Below, piece by piece: positions 35,401-46,000 of a stretch of 64,000 bases of DNA. Location of the stretch: the NCBI RefSeq assembly GCF_900100205.1, contig NZ_FNEQ01000005.1:372001-436000 (forward strand), written 5' to 3'. Both the position numbers and the translations under genes were made by a program. Below the pieces are notes generated by a model. It was not told the DNA's origin. It saw only the letters and a program-made list of their open reading frames with translations, and made no database searches. Origin of the DNA: Duganella sp. OV510 (lineage in GTDB: Bacteria; Pseudomonadota; Gammaproteobacteria; Burkholderiales; Burkholderiaceae_D). Each line of letters begins with the position of its first letter. Within the stretch, counting starts at the first letter, position 1.

Positions 35401-35897
35401 AGCGGCAGCACCCATTCATTGGTGATGCGCGACTGCACCGGGATGCCGAAGATCAGCTCATGCTCGTTCTGCGCACGGGTAAAGAATTCGCGGATGGTCA
35501 GGTCTTGCGGCCGTTGCAGGTCGATCTGTTCGCCGTAGATCACCATGCCGGCACGGTTGGCGCCGCGCACCGCCTGCGCGTGCGGCATGCGCTCCTTCAG
35601 CCCGCGCAGATAGGCGCTGAACTGCTCGTCGGAGAAGCGCCGCTGCGCGTGCATGGCGCGGAATTCCTGGTCGGCGCGGCGCATCGCCAGGTCCACTTCC
35701 TGGAAATGCGACTGCATGAAGTTTTCCAGAGAAATGGCGAGGTTGTGCGAGGTTTCCTCGGCCGCCGCATAGTAGCGCAGCCGGCTCTGGTTGAGCACGT
35801 GCGCGACGAAGATGCATACGATCAGCAATACCACCACCACAGCCGTCACCAGCACGCGGAATAATTTGCGGATCTTTTGCAGCGTGTTGAATCTCAT
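32451..35897 (-). CDS. Hybrid sensor histidine kinase with two receivers and HPt
   Basis: A 1148-residue membrane phosphorelay kinase. TM1 lies at about 14-36, then a periplasmic dCache-like sensor to about 295 (RFSDEQFSAYLRGLKERMPH, FGIPVQSRI), TM2 at 296-318, PAS at 345-465, and HisKA with MSHEIRSPMNAVLG near 487. A HATPase follows (NLAGNAIKF, DTGIGI, GGTGLGLAIS), then REC1 (VVDDNPVART, DWRMPSLDG), REC2 (LVDDNPANQQV, MDIQMPEMDG) and an HPt with LHTLKGLAGTVGA near 1079. ATG 35897 is preferred over a TTG six bases up. Residues after about 1136 (GVSSAKRTRALP) come from the inverted repeat, so the original C-terminus is replaced. Confidence 0.92.
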   Translation of the reverse strand: MRFNTLQKIRKLFRVLVTAVVVVLLIVCIFVAHVLNQSRLRYYAAAEETSHNLAISLENFMQSHFQEVDLAMRRADQEFRAMHAQRRFSDEQFSAYLRGLKERMPHAQAVRGANRAGMVIYGEQIDLQRPQDLTIREFFTRAQNEHELIFGIPVQSRITNEWVLPLAYPLTLPDGTFGGAAYVLMNSSQITEAFSGLNIGQHGAIVLMDDRKRVLHRYPEAADMKFGSTIKINPATQAILDGKQRSASYTVVSPRDQRERSLSVEKVGAYPVYVVVGLASDDFLAPWYKEIRNASIFLVLLIGLSVVLLMGVRFNLRQQYQTLTALGEADQALQQSLAQLTASESRWRSLTEGLPQMVWTALPSLRIDFMSHHWESFSGTPSAQLMADGDWSRVIHPDDLPVIAAARERALADGDEFRCDCRLRRHDGVWRIFDNHALPQKDASGAIISWVGSSTDSTELRTAHDALLQAKEAADNAGRAKSDFVANMSHEIRSPMNAVLGMLQLLRQTSMSGRQQDYVDKAHAAASALLGLLNDVLDFSKVEAGKLALDPHPFRMDKLWRDLAVILSANVGNKNIEVLFRVDPALPAMVVGDALRLQQILLNLAGNAIKFTERGEVVVSAQLVAQTATTLSVAFAIRDTGIGIAPEQCEHIFDGFSQAEASTARRFGGTGLGLAISQRLVRMMGGTLRVVSEVGQGSVFDFAVDFGVSSEQPDVVPVTALPLQDAQMRGLSCLVVDDNPVARTVLREMAASFGWRVDIAAGGYEALDAIAAQIGRGKAYDVVFIDWRMPSLDGWETSRRIRQLTPRAKMPLIVMVTAHDREVLAQRQQEITPVLDGFVVKPVTASMLFDAVADARLEHRKPLETALAPSLRRLAGLRLLLVDDNPANQQVASELLSNEGAQVEVASSGQMALAVVSRAGPLADLLLMDIQMPEMDGYQTTRAIQAKLGKATPPIVAMTANAMASDRIAALEAGMVDHIGKPFDLDQLIEVILRHARRDGGSLAATSATEAPAPVRAAPADAAIALPPAGLNSAAALKRLGGLESVYLIALRSFIDEAEKLAAQLAAARNDQNLAAALPALHTLKGLAGTVGADRLAILSQQAERALKDDTGAWSALDPVLQACPGVAADIQRLLSGVSSAKRTRALP

Positions 35898-35944
35898 AGC
35901 CAAGGATGGAATCGTCTTGCTGTGTTATTGGCCATACAATACCG

Positions 35945-35972
35945 CAAAAAAAACGCTCCGTAGGAGCGTTTT
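35945..35972 (-). terminator. Rho-independent terminator of the 126-aa gene
   Basis: Stem arms AAAACGCTCC and GGAGCGTTTT around GTA. Read on the minus strand it follows the 126-residue gene within 4 bases and is trailed by a run of eight Ts. It also lies 52 bases ahead of the hybrid kinase start. Confidence 0.85.
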
Positions 35973-35975
35973 CAA

Positions 35976-36356
35976 TCAGAAACCTTGATTAGTGATGTCT
36001 TGCAGCGACTCGCGGCCTTTGTCGCTGAGTTCGAAGCCGCCGTCGGCGCGCTGCAATACATGGGATTTTTTGCCGAGGAACAGGGCGACATCGGCATCCA
36101 GCGTACTGCCCGGCTGGCCGGCCACCGTGCGCAGACCCAGCACGCAGCGGTGCAGGAAGATGGTTTGCTCGCCCTTGTCGGTCAGCGAGATGCGGCCGTT
36201 GTGGGCAATACTGATCAATTTGAGGCCGGACAGGCGCTTGCTGTTGCGGCCCACACAGGCGCTGACGCGATCACCCTTGATGCCGCGCTGGACTTCGTAC
36301 AGGGCGTTATACTCGTCCTGCGTGAATTTTTCATTCTTCATTGCCATTTTTTCCAT
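35976..36356 (-). CDS. Hypothetical 126-residue protein, winged-helix-like
   Basis: Not a family I can name. The protein is soluble and basic, with a first half (FTQDEYNALYEVQRGIKGDR, then VSACVGRNSKRLSGLKLIS) and a second half (LQRADGGFELSDKGRESLQD) that resemble two winged-helix-like segments. Both end in an L/F-x-L-T/S-DKG pattern (RISLTDKGEQ and FELSDKGRE). No membrane segment or signal peptide is present. The start may be any of three nearby Met codons (36356, 36347, 36341). A clean terminator follows it. Its length and charge suggest a regulator (inference). Confidence 0.6.
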   Translation of the reverse strand: MEKMAMKNEKFTQDEYNALYEVQRGIKGDRVSACVGRNSKRLSGLKLISIAHNGRISLTDKGEQTIFLHRCVLGLRTVAGQPGSTLDADVALFLGKKSHVLQRADGGFELSDKGRESLQDITNQGF

Positions 36357-36446
36357 AAAAGACTGCTGCGGCCCTCATGGTACGCGCTCGCAGTCCCGGC
36401 GGCAAGGCAAGGCCCGGCCGCAGGCTGGCAATCAGGAGAAAAAAAC

Positions 36447-36587
36447 TTATTGGAGAGCGCGGATCACCAGCCACACCAGGCCGATGCTGGCAAAGGCTGC
36501 TACGCAAATCACGGCTTGTACACGCTTCGTGCTCAGGGCAACACTGCGGCGACCGAGATAGATTTTGTTGTGTAAGGAATTACCCAT
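36447..36587 (-). CDS. Small single-pass membrane protein (46 aa)
   Basis: A short gene with GGAG six bases before ATG 36587. It starts MGNSLHNKIYLGRRSVALST and ends with one hydrophobic helix (AVICVAAFASIGLVWLVI) and a short basic tail. The N-terminal half is positively charged, so the N-terminus should face the cytoplasm. The family is not recognised. The good ribosome site and typical small-protein layout support a real gene. Confidence 0.55.
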   Translation of the reverse strand: MGNSLHNKIYLGRRSVALSTKRVQAVICVAAFASIGLVWLVIRALQ

Positions 36588-36717
36588 GATGCTCTCCGTG
36601 AACAGAAACGTGACGACATGACTAAATTATAGGAACTCTTTCATTACCCCTGTGTGACGCTCAGCACAAATATTAAGTTATGTATCCGGCGAGCAACAAC
36701 TGTCAGTTCGATAGAGA

Positions 36718-36758
36718 GCGTGGAACAAGAATACCGTCCGTTCCACGCAACGGACGGT
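36718..36758 (-). promoter_or_regulatory. Two mutually exclusive hairpins
   Basis: Segment A (GCGTGGAAC, 36718-36726) pairs with B (GTTCCACGC, 36740-36748). B's neighbour (ACCGTCCGTT, 36733-36742) instead pairs with C (AACGGACGGT, 36749-36758). The two stems share bases 36740-36748, so only one can form at a time. They lie 30 bases past the 54-aa gene on the minus strand. This could be an attenuator or a terminator with a competing form; no strong T-run is present. Confidence 0.45.
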
Positions 36759-36787
36759 GCGTTGGCGCACACAAGCGCAATCAAAAA

Positions 36788-36952
36788 CTAGGTTTTGATA
36801 GGTGGTTTGCGCGGCGTCGGCTCCTCGATCGGGGCCTGTTCCGGCAGCGGTGTATTGTCCGGTGGCGGATCCTTTTCAGGCGGCGGTGGCGGCACTTCCG
36901 GATCGGGCGTAATGTGCGCGTGGCGCGGGATGTGGGTATCTGACTGGATCAT
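36788..36952 (-). CDS. Small proline-rich protein (54 aa)
   Basis: A perfect AGGAGG site lies seven bases before ATG 36952. The 54 residues are dominated by Pro, Glu and Asp (PDPEVPPPPPEKDPPPDN, then PLPEQAPIEEPTPRKPP), with a His-rich N-terminus (IPRHAHITP). It is probably disordered, with no membrane segment or lipobox. The function is unknown. It is the first gene read after the giant RTX gene's terminator on the same strand. Confidence 0.55.
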   Translation of the reverse strand: MIQSDTHIPRHAHITPDPEVPPPPPEKDPPPDNTPLPEQAPIEEPTPRKPPIKT

Positions 36953-37012
36953 GCGGCGTCCTCCTGTATGAACTTGATGTCAGTGTTGGGCAAACTGCAC
37001 CATAAACAAGGT

Positions 37013-37049
37013 CGAAAAAAAGCCCTGCGTGTGTTGCCGCACGCAGGGC
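37013..37049 (-). terminator. Terminator of the giant RTX gene
   Basis: Stem arms GCCCTGCGTG (37022-37031) and CACGCAGGGC (37040-37049) with an 8-base loop, 18 bases after the RTX stop. On the minus strand it is followed by about eight Ts. Confidence 0.85.
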
Positions 37050-37067
37050 ACAAGGAGGAAACAACAA

Positions 37068-40000
37068 TCAGCCGATCAGCTGGAAATCGCTGATTGCAGT
37101 GGCTGGCACGCCGGTCAATATTGCCAGTTGCGTCAATTCCGCCGCCGATACCAGCGCATCGGTGCCGCTGGACTTGAACAGGTACAGATAGCTGTTGCTG
37201 CCATTGTCGACCACGAACAGGCTCTGCTGCCCCAGCGTGAAGGCGCTGCTGGCCGAACCGATCACCGCCGCCGCCGCTGCCGCCGTGGCGCCGCTGGCGT
37301 TCTGGGTGAACAGTACCAGCTCGGCGCTGGCGGCAAAGCCGCCGGCCGCGCTGCGCAGTACCGCGCCGTCCAGCACCTGGTCGCCGTTGCCGATCGCCAG
37401 CACCGTCTGGCTGATACTGATCTTGTCGGTGCCGCTGACAAAATCGGCGATGGTATCGACGCCGGTGGCGCTGGCCAGCACAAAGGTGTCGGCATCAGCA
37501 CCGCCGTTGAGCAGATCGTTGCCGGCGCCGCCGGTCAGTACATCGCTGCCGGCCCCGCCCTGCAGGTTGTCGTTGCCGAGGCCGCCCAGCAGGCTGTCAT
37601 TGCCAAGGCCGCCGACCAGTGTATCGTTGCCGTTGCCGCCACGGATCTGGTTGTCCAGCGCATTGCCTGTGCCATTGAAGGTGCCGCTGCCGGTGTAGAC
37701 CAGCTGCTCCACATTGGCGGCCAGCGTGTGGCTGGACAGTGACGTTTCCACCCGGTCACTGCCGGCGCCTGTGCCTTCGGTCACCACATCGCCAGCGGCG
37801 TCCACCACATACACATCGTCGCCGGCACCCCCCACCAGGGTATCGTTGCCGGCGCCGCCGACCAGCGTGTCGTTGCCGTCGTTGCCGCTCAGCGTGTTGC
37901 CGACGCTATTCCCGGTCAGCACATTATCCAGCGCGTTGCCGACCAGGCTGATGGTGGCGGTGCTGGTGACGGTGGCGTTTTCCACATTGGCGCCCAGCGT
38001 GTAGACGCTGCCGGCCACCGTGATGGCTACCTGCACCAGGTCGATGCCTTCGTCGGCCAGTTCGCTGACGACGTCGCCTGCCACGTCCACCACATAGGTG
38101 TCGTTGCCGTCGCCGCCGGCCATGCTGTCGGCACCGGCGCCGCCGTTCAGCGTATCGTCGCCAGCCGTACCTTCCAGCACATCGTTGCCGCTGCTGGCCA
38201 GGTTGCTGTGGACCAGTTCCAGCGTCCTGACGCCGTCGGCAAACAGCACCGACTCGACGTTGCGGATGGTCAGCGATTCGCCGGTGGCGCTGTTGACCAG
38301 CCGGGTGTCGGTGGCCGAGACGCGGCTGCGCATATAGCTGGCGAAATTGCCCAGCACTTCCAGCGTATCGTCGCCGTTGCCGCCATCGACGATGTCGGCC
38401 GTGCCGGCGCCGGCATTCAGCAGGTCGTTGCCGTCGCCACCCAGCAGGCTGTCGTTGCCGGCGCCGCCGCGCAGCGTGTCGTTGCCCTCGGCGCCGGTCA
38501 GCGTATCGTTGCCGGCGCCGCCCAGGATCTCATTGTCCAGTGCGTTGCCGGTGCCCCTGAAGGCAGCGCTGCCGGTGTATTTCAGCTGCTCGACATTGAC
38601 TCCCAGCGTGTAGGTGGCCAGCGTGGTGTCGACCCGGTCAATGCCGGCGCTGACGCCTTCGGTCACCACATCGCCGGCCGCATCCACCACATACACGTCG
38701 TTGCCGGCGCCACCGATCAGCGTATCGTTACCGGCGCCGCCGATCAGCGTGTCATTGCCGGCGTTGCCGGTCAGCGTGTTGGCGGCCGCGTTCCCGGTCA
38801 GCACATTGTCCAGCCCATTGCCGACCAGGCTGACGACGGCGGTGCTGGTCACCGTGGCGTTTTCCACGTTGGCGCTCAGCGTGTAGGCGCCGGCTGCGGT
38901 AAAGGCCACCTGCACCAGGTCGACGCCCTCGTCGGCCAGTTCGGTGACCACGTCGCCCGCCACTTCCACCACATAGGTGTCGTCGCCATCCAGGCCGGCC
39001 ATGGTGTCGGCGCCGACGCCGCCGTTGAGCGTGTCCGCGCCACTGGTGCCGGTTAGCGAGTCGTTGCCGGCGCTGGCGAGGTTGTCATTGACCTCCGCCA
39101 GCGACTTGGCGCCATCGGTAAACACCACCGTTTCGACGTTGCGGATAATCAGCGACTCGCCGGTGGCGCTGTTGACCAGCCGGGTGTCGGTGGCTGAGAC
39201 GCGGGTGCGCACATAGCTGGCGAACGCGCCCAGCACTTCCAGCGTATCAGCGCCGTTGCCGCCGTCGACGATATCGGCCGTGCCGACGCCAGCCAGTAGC
39301 AGGTCATCGCCATCGCCGCCCAGCAGGCTATCGTTGCCTGCACCGCCGCGCAGCGTATCGTTGCCTGCGCCACCATTCAGCGTGTCGTTGCCGTTGCCGC
39401 CCTTGATCTCGTTGGCCAGCAGGTTGCCCGTGCCGTTGAAGGCGGCGCTGCCGGTGTAATACAGTTTTTCCACTTCTGCCGCCAGCGTGAGGCTGGCCAG
39501 CGCGGTCTCCACCCGGTCAGCGCCGCCGCCGGCGATTTCGGTGACCACATCGCCAGCCGCATCGACGATATAGACATCGTCGCCGGCGCCACCGATCAGC
39601 GTGTCGTTGCCGGCGCCGCCGATCAGCGTATCGTTGCCGGCCTCGCCGCTCAGCTTGTTGGCGGCAGCATTCCCGGTCAGCACGTTGTCGAGCGCATTGC
39701 CGACCAGGCTGACGGCGGCGGTGCTGGTCACCGTGGCGTTTTCCACGTTGGCGCTCAGCGTGTAGGCGCCGACTGAGGTGAAGGCCACCTGGACCAGGTC
39801 GGTGCCCTGGTTGAGGTCTTCCTGCACCACGTCGCCAGCCACATCCACCACATAGGTATCATTGCCAGCCAGGCCGGCCATGGTGTCGGCGCCGGTTCCG
39901 CCATTGATGGTGTCGGCGCCGCTCGTGCCTTCCAGCACATCGTTGCCGACGCTGGTGAGGTTGAAATTGACCTGTTCCAGCGACCTGATGCCGTCTGCAA

Positions 40001-43000
40001 ACTGGAACTCCTCGACTGCGCGCACGGTGATGTTCTCGCCGGTCAGCGTGTTGACCAGCCGCGTATCAGTAGCGTTGATGCGGCTGCGCTGGTAATCGCT
40101 AAAATTGCCGGCCAGTTCGATCGAGTCCTGGCCGGCCCCGCCGTCCACCACATCGTTGCTGCCGGTGCCGCTGTTGAAGGTGTCATTGCCATCTTCCCCC
40201 AGCAGGCTGTCGTTGCCGGAGTTGCCGACCAGATAGTCGCTGCCGGCGCCGCCGCTCAAGGTGTCATTGCCGCCGCCGCCGATCAGATCATTGTCCAATG
40301 CGTTGCCGCTGCCCTTGACGCTGAAGCCGCTTGAGAACACCACGTTTTCGACGTTGGCGCCCAGCGTGTAGGTGGTCAGCGTAGTCCTCACCGTGTCGAT
40401 ACCAGAGCCGACACCTGCCAGCTCGACCACCACGTCGCCGGCAACATCGACCAGGTAGAGATCGTCGCCATCGCCGCCGCTCATATTGTCGCTGCCGGCG
40501 CCGCCATTCAGCGTATCGTTGCCGCCGCCGCCCACCAGCTTGTTGGCGCCGCCGTTGCCGATCAGCAGGTTATCCAGTGCGTTACCGGTGATATTCACCG
40601 CCACCGTGCCGGCCGTGGTCACCGTGGCGTTTTCCACATAGTCGCCCAACGTGTAGGTGCCGGCGGCGGTGAATGCCACCTGCACCAGGTCGGCGCCCTC
40701 GTCGTCCGCTTCGACGATGACGTCGCCTGCCACATCCACCACATAGGTGTCGTCGCCAGCGCCGCCGGACATGGTGTCCTTGCCGGTGCCGCCGTTGATG
40801 ATATCGTTGCCGCTGGTCCCCTCCAGCACATCGTCGCCGACGCTGGTCAGGTTGAAATGCACGTCGGCCAGCGTCTTGTCGACGCCATTGAAGCGGAACA
40901 GCTCGATATTGCGCAGCGTGACCGACTCGCCGGTGGTGGTGTTCACCAGCCTGGTGTCGGTGGCGCTGGTACGGGTGCGCACATAATCGTCGAAGTCGCC
41001 CAGCAGCACCAGCGTGTCGCTGCCGGCGCCGCCATCGGCGACGTCGCTGGCGCCCTTGCCGGCTTCCAGCGTGTCGTCGCCATCCCCGCCCAGCAGGCTG
41101 TCATTGCCGGACGCACCGGCCAGGTAGTCGGCGCCGGCGCCGCCGTTCAATGTATCGTTGCCGCTGTTGCCGATCAGCTGGTTGTCCTGCGCATTGCCGC
41201 TGCCGTTGAAATTGCCGCTGCCGTTGTAGTACAGGGCTTCCACCTGGGCTGCCAGCGTGAAGCTGGTCAGCGCCGTCTGCACCGTGTCGTGGCCGCCGTT
41301 GGCCAGCTCGGTGATGACATCGTTGCCGATGTCGACCACGTAGGAGTCGTCGCCATCGCCGCCTGTCAGGCTGTCGATGCCGGCGCCGCCGACCAGCGTG
41401 TCGTCGCCGGCACCGCCGCTCAACTTGTTGGCGGCGGCGTTGCCGATCAGCAGGTTATCCAGTGCGTTGCCGGTGATATTCACCGCCAGCGTGCCGGCCG
41501 CCGTGACCGTGGCGTTTTCCACGTTGTCGCCCAGCGTGTAAGTACCGGCAGCGGTGAACGCCACCTGCACCAGATCGCTGCCCTCGCCGTCCGCTTCGAC
41601 AATGACGTCGCCTGCCACGTCCACCACATAAATGTCGTCGCCCTTGCCGCCCAACATGGTATCGGCGCCGCCGCCGCCGTTGAGGCTGTCGTCGTTATCG
41701 GTGCCGGTCAGCACGTCGGGGAAGATGCTGACCGAATTGCCGATGGTCTGGCCATAGTTGCGCAGGCCATCGATAAAGCTGAAATACTCGACATTGCGCA
41801 CCGTCAGGTTTTCTCCGGTAGCAGCATTCACCAGCACCAGGTCGGTCGCATTCGGCCGGGTGATAGTGTAGTCGGCGAAGTTGCCCTGCAAGAGCAGCGT
41901 GTCGAGGTCCGCCCCGCCGTCGACCAGATCGAGGCCGGAGCCGGCAAAGAACAGGTCGTCACCAGCGCCGCCGTTCAAGGTGTCGTTGCCCAGATAGCCG
42001 ATCAGCACATTATCAGCCGCGTTGCCGGTGATGCTGTCGTTGTAGATCGAACCAATCACGTCTTCGATATTCAGCAGCTTGTCGGTGCCGCCATAACCGT
42101 CCGACGCGGTGCCGGTGACCAGGTTGACCACCACGCCCGTCTTGGCGCCGAAGTAGTCCACGCGGTCGATGCCACCCTTGCCGTCGATGGTGTCGTTGCC
42201 GGCGCGCCCTTCAAAACTCTCATACCCGGCGTCGCTGCCGGTCAGCGTGTCGTTGAAGGCAGAGCCGACCACGCCCTCAATATCGGTCAGCGCGTCCTGG
42301 CCGCCCAGGCCGTCCAGCGCCACGCCGCTGACCAGGTTGACATTCACCGCCGCCAGGCTGCTGCTGTACTCGGCAACGTCGAAGCCGCTGCCGCCGTCAA
42401 TGCTGTCATTGCCGCCGTTGCCGATGAAAATTTCCAGATCGTTGTTGGCGACGTTACCGCCGGTCAGCACGTCATTGAACGCCGAGCCGCGCACGCCCTC
42501 GATATGGCTGAATGTATCGTTGCCGGCACCGCCACTGGCCGTGCCATCGGCCAGGCTGACCACCACGGCGCTGCTGGCACGGTCGTAGCGGACGAAGTCG
42601 ACACCGCCGGCGCCGTCGATGCTGTCGTCACCGTCCAAGCCTTCAAACTGTTCGATCAGCGCGCTGTCGGAGCCGATCAGCACGTCGCCCTGGTTCGAGC
42701 CGCGTACCTGGTTGATATTGATCAGCGTGTCGATGCCGGTGTCGGCGCCCTCGGAAGTGCCGTCCGCCAGGCTGACCCAGACGCCCTCTTCGGCCAGGTC
42801 ATAGCTGACCAGATTGCTGTTTTCCAGGTTCAGCGTGTCGGTAATGGCGCCGCCGTCGATGGTGTCATTGCCGTGCGTGCCCTGAAATTCCTCCAGCAGC
42901 AAAGCGCTGCTGCCGGTCAGCTTGTCGTCGAACTGCGAGCCACGCACGATGTTGATGTTGATCAGCTTGTCGGTGCCGCCCATGCCATCCAGCCCCACAC

Positions 43001-46000
43001 CGGTGGCCAGGTTGATGTCAACCGCGCCCGCCGAGCCGAGATAGCTGGCGGTGTTGGCATCGCTGTAGCCGATGCGGTCGGTGATGGCGCCGCCGTCCAG
43101 CGTGTCGTTGCCGCGTCCTGGCACAAAGAGGTCGGCACCGGCGCCGCCCACCAGGCTGTCGTTGCCCATATTGCCGTACAGGGCGTCGTTGCCGGCACCG
43201 CCGTTCAGGGTATCGTTGCCGTTGCTGCCGACTATTGAGTTGTCCAGCTCGTTGCCTGTGCCGTTAAAGGCGCCACTGCCAATGTATTGCAGCACTTCCA
43301 CATTGGCGCTCAACGTATGAGTGGCCAGTGTGGTGCTGACGTAATCAGTGCCGCCGTCCTTCAGTTCGGTCACCACATCGCCGGCTTCGGTGACGAGGTA
43401 CTCGTCATCGCCGCTGCCGCCGAGCATGGTGTCGTTGCCGGCGCCGCCGTCCAGCGTGTCGTTGCCGGCATTCCCGGTCAGCGTGTTGGCTGCGGCATTC
43501 CCGGTCAGCGCATTGTCCAGCGCATTCCCGACCAGGCCGACCGCCGCTGTCGACGTCACCGTGGCGTCCTCGACATTGGCCGCCAGCGTATAGCTGGCGC
43601 CGGCCGCCAGATTGACCAGCGCCTTGTCACGGCCCTGGTCGGCCGCCTCGTCGATCACGTCGTCCTTGTGGTCGATCAGATAGGTATCGTCGCCGCCAAA
43701 ACCGCGCAGCAGGTCGGCGCCAGCGCCGCCGTCCAGCGTGTCGTTGCCGGGACCGCCCTCCAGCGTATCGGCGCCAGGGCTGGCTGTGTTGTAGATCAAC
43801 TCATTCAGCGACACTTCACCACCGGCGAACCCTACCGTTTCGACGTTGCGGATCAGCACACTCTCGCCGCTGCTGGTGTGTACCAGCCGGGTGTCGGTCG
43901 CACTGATGCGGGTGACCGTGTAATCGGCGCGCTGGCCCGTCAGCCGCACCACATCGTCGCCGGCGCCGCCGTCCGCCACGTCGGCGCCGCCACCGCTGAT
44001 CAGCAGCTCATCATTGCCATCGCCGCCCAGCAGCGAGTCATTGCCGCCACGTCCATTCAGCGTATCATTGCCGGCGCCGCCATTCAGCGTATCGTTGCCG
44101 ACGCCGCCCAGGATGATGTCATTGCCGCCGGCGCCAGTGCCGGTAAAGGCCGCGTTGCCGATGTAGACCAGCTGTTCGACGTTGGCGGCAGTCAGCACAT
44201 AGGTCGCCAGCGAGGTCTGGATGGTGTCGGCGCCGCCGTTGACGGCTTCCACCACCACGTCGCCGGCGGCGTCGACGATATAGGTGTCGTCGCCGTCGCC
44301 ACCCAGCATGCTGTCGTTGCCGCCCAGGCCATTCAGCGTATCGTCGCCGCCGTTACCCGTCAGCACATTGGCTGCGGTATTCCCGGTCAGCAGATTGTTG
44401 CTGTCGTTACCGGTCAGGCCGATGGCGACCGTGCCGTTGGCCACCGCGTTTTCCACATTGCTGGTCAGCGTGTAAGTGCCGGCGGCGGTGAAGGCCACCA
44501 CCACCGTGTCGGTGCCGCCGCCATCGAGCTCCTGCACCACATCGCCGGCCGTGTCCACCACATAGCTGTCGTCGCCCTTGCCGCCGGCCAGCGTATCGTT
44601 GCCGGCCGCGCCGTTCAGCGTGTCGTTGCCATCGCCGCCGGTCAGCGCGTTGTTGAGCGCGTTACCGGTCAGCGCGGCGCCGCTATCGCTGGTCAGCACG
44701 GCGTTTTCCACATTGGCCGCCAGCGTCAGGCTGATTGCAGTGCGCACCGTGTCGTTGCCGGCGTTGAGCGCCTCGACAATGGTGACGCCGGCATTGTTGA
44801 CGATGTAGCTGTCGTCGCCGCCGCCGCCGGCCAGCGTGTCGTTGCCGCCGCCGCCGTTGAGCGTGTCGTTGCCGTCCAGGCCGGTAAGATTCTGCGCGTT
44901 GCCGTTGGCGCCGCGTATGGTCCAGTAATCCTCGCCGTCGGCGCCGGCGGTGCCGGTAATGGCGTTGTTGATCACCAGGTTGAAGGCGCTGCTGGCGACG
45001 CTGATCTTGCCGAACAGGTCCGTCACCGTGGCGGTCAGCGCATAGCTGCCGCTGGCCAGCGACGCCACATCCAGCGCCCAGCGGCCGTCGTCGTTCACCG
45101 CCACTGTGCCCAATACGGTGGTGCCGGCCTTGATGGTGATGGTCGAACCCAGCGCGGCGGTGCCGCTGATCACCAGATGGCTGTTGCTGACCGTGGCGCC
45201 GTTGCTCAACGGCGCGTCCTTCAGGTAGTACATCATGCCCGGGTAGGCCGGGTCCAGCACAGGCTGCATGCCGCCGACCACGGTCTGCACCGTCAGCGCC
45301 GGCGCGGCCGGCTTGGTGGTGGAGGAATCGCCGACATAGAACCGCGGCACGCCGTTGTAGTCGATGATTTGCTGATAGATGCCGCCGCTGCCAGACAGTT
45401 CGACCGCGCCCTGCGTGCCCCAGCTGACAATCACACTGCCGTCCGCGCCTTCTGCCAGCGTAGGGAACAGCTTGGTGCCGGCACTGGCGGAATTGCTGAT
45501 CTTGAACTCGGCGGTCAGCGCGCTGTTGTCGGTGCCGCTGTAGCGGCGCCCCATGATGGCCGAGCTGCCATCGGCATTGTCCACATCCCACACCACCATA
45601 TAGCTGTTGTCGTTCATCAAGTACAGCACCGACGATGAAGACTGGCGGCCGGCGCTGGACACGATAAACGCCTCGCCAACCGGATTGCCGTCGGCGTCGT
45701 AATTGCGCGCCATCACCACGTCTTCGCCGGCGCCGACGCCGTCGGCGTCATAGATCCATGTCAGCACATGACTGTCGTCATACAGGCGGCTGCTGTGCGC
45801 CGGCGATAGCGTTGCCGCGCCGCCGGCGGTGGCGAACACCAGGTATTCACTGCCCACTTTCTGGCCGTCGTAGTCGAGGCGCTGTTCGATGAGGCCGTAC
45901 ACACCATCCTGGGTGACGCCATTCCAGGTCACCAGGGCGCCTCCGTTACATGCCGTCACCACCGGCGTGGTCTGGTTGAAATCACTGGCTGAGCCCACCA

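Noticed and set aside
32913-35864. 983-codon plus-strand frame antisense to the hybrid kinase
   Set aside because: His/Arg/Gln-rich translation without domains, typical of a shadow of a high-GC gene.
37700-44900. Dense short repeats resembling a CRISPR array
   Set aside because: They are 27-base coding repeats (GGxGxDxLx) in frame with no unique spacers, and belong to the RTX gene.
40857-45638. Two open frames of nearly 800 codons antisense to the RTX gene
   Set aside because: They mirror the RTX repeats (Val/Ala/Gly/Gln-rich) and have no recognisable domain.
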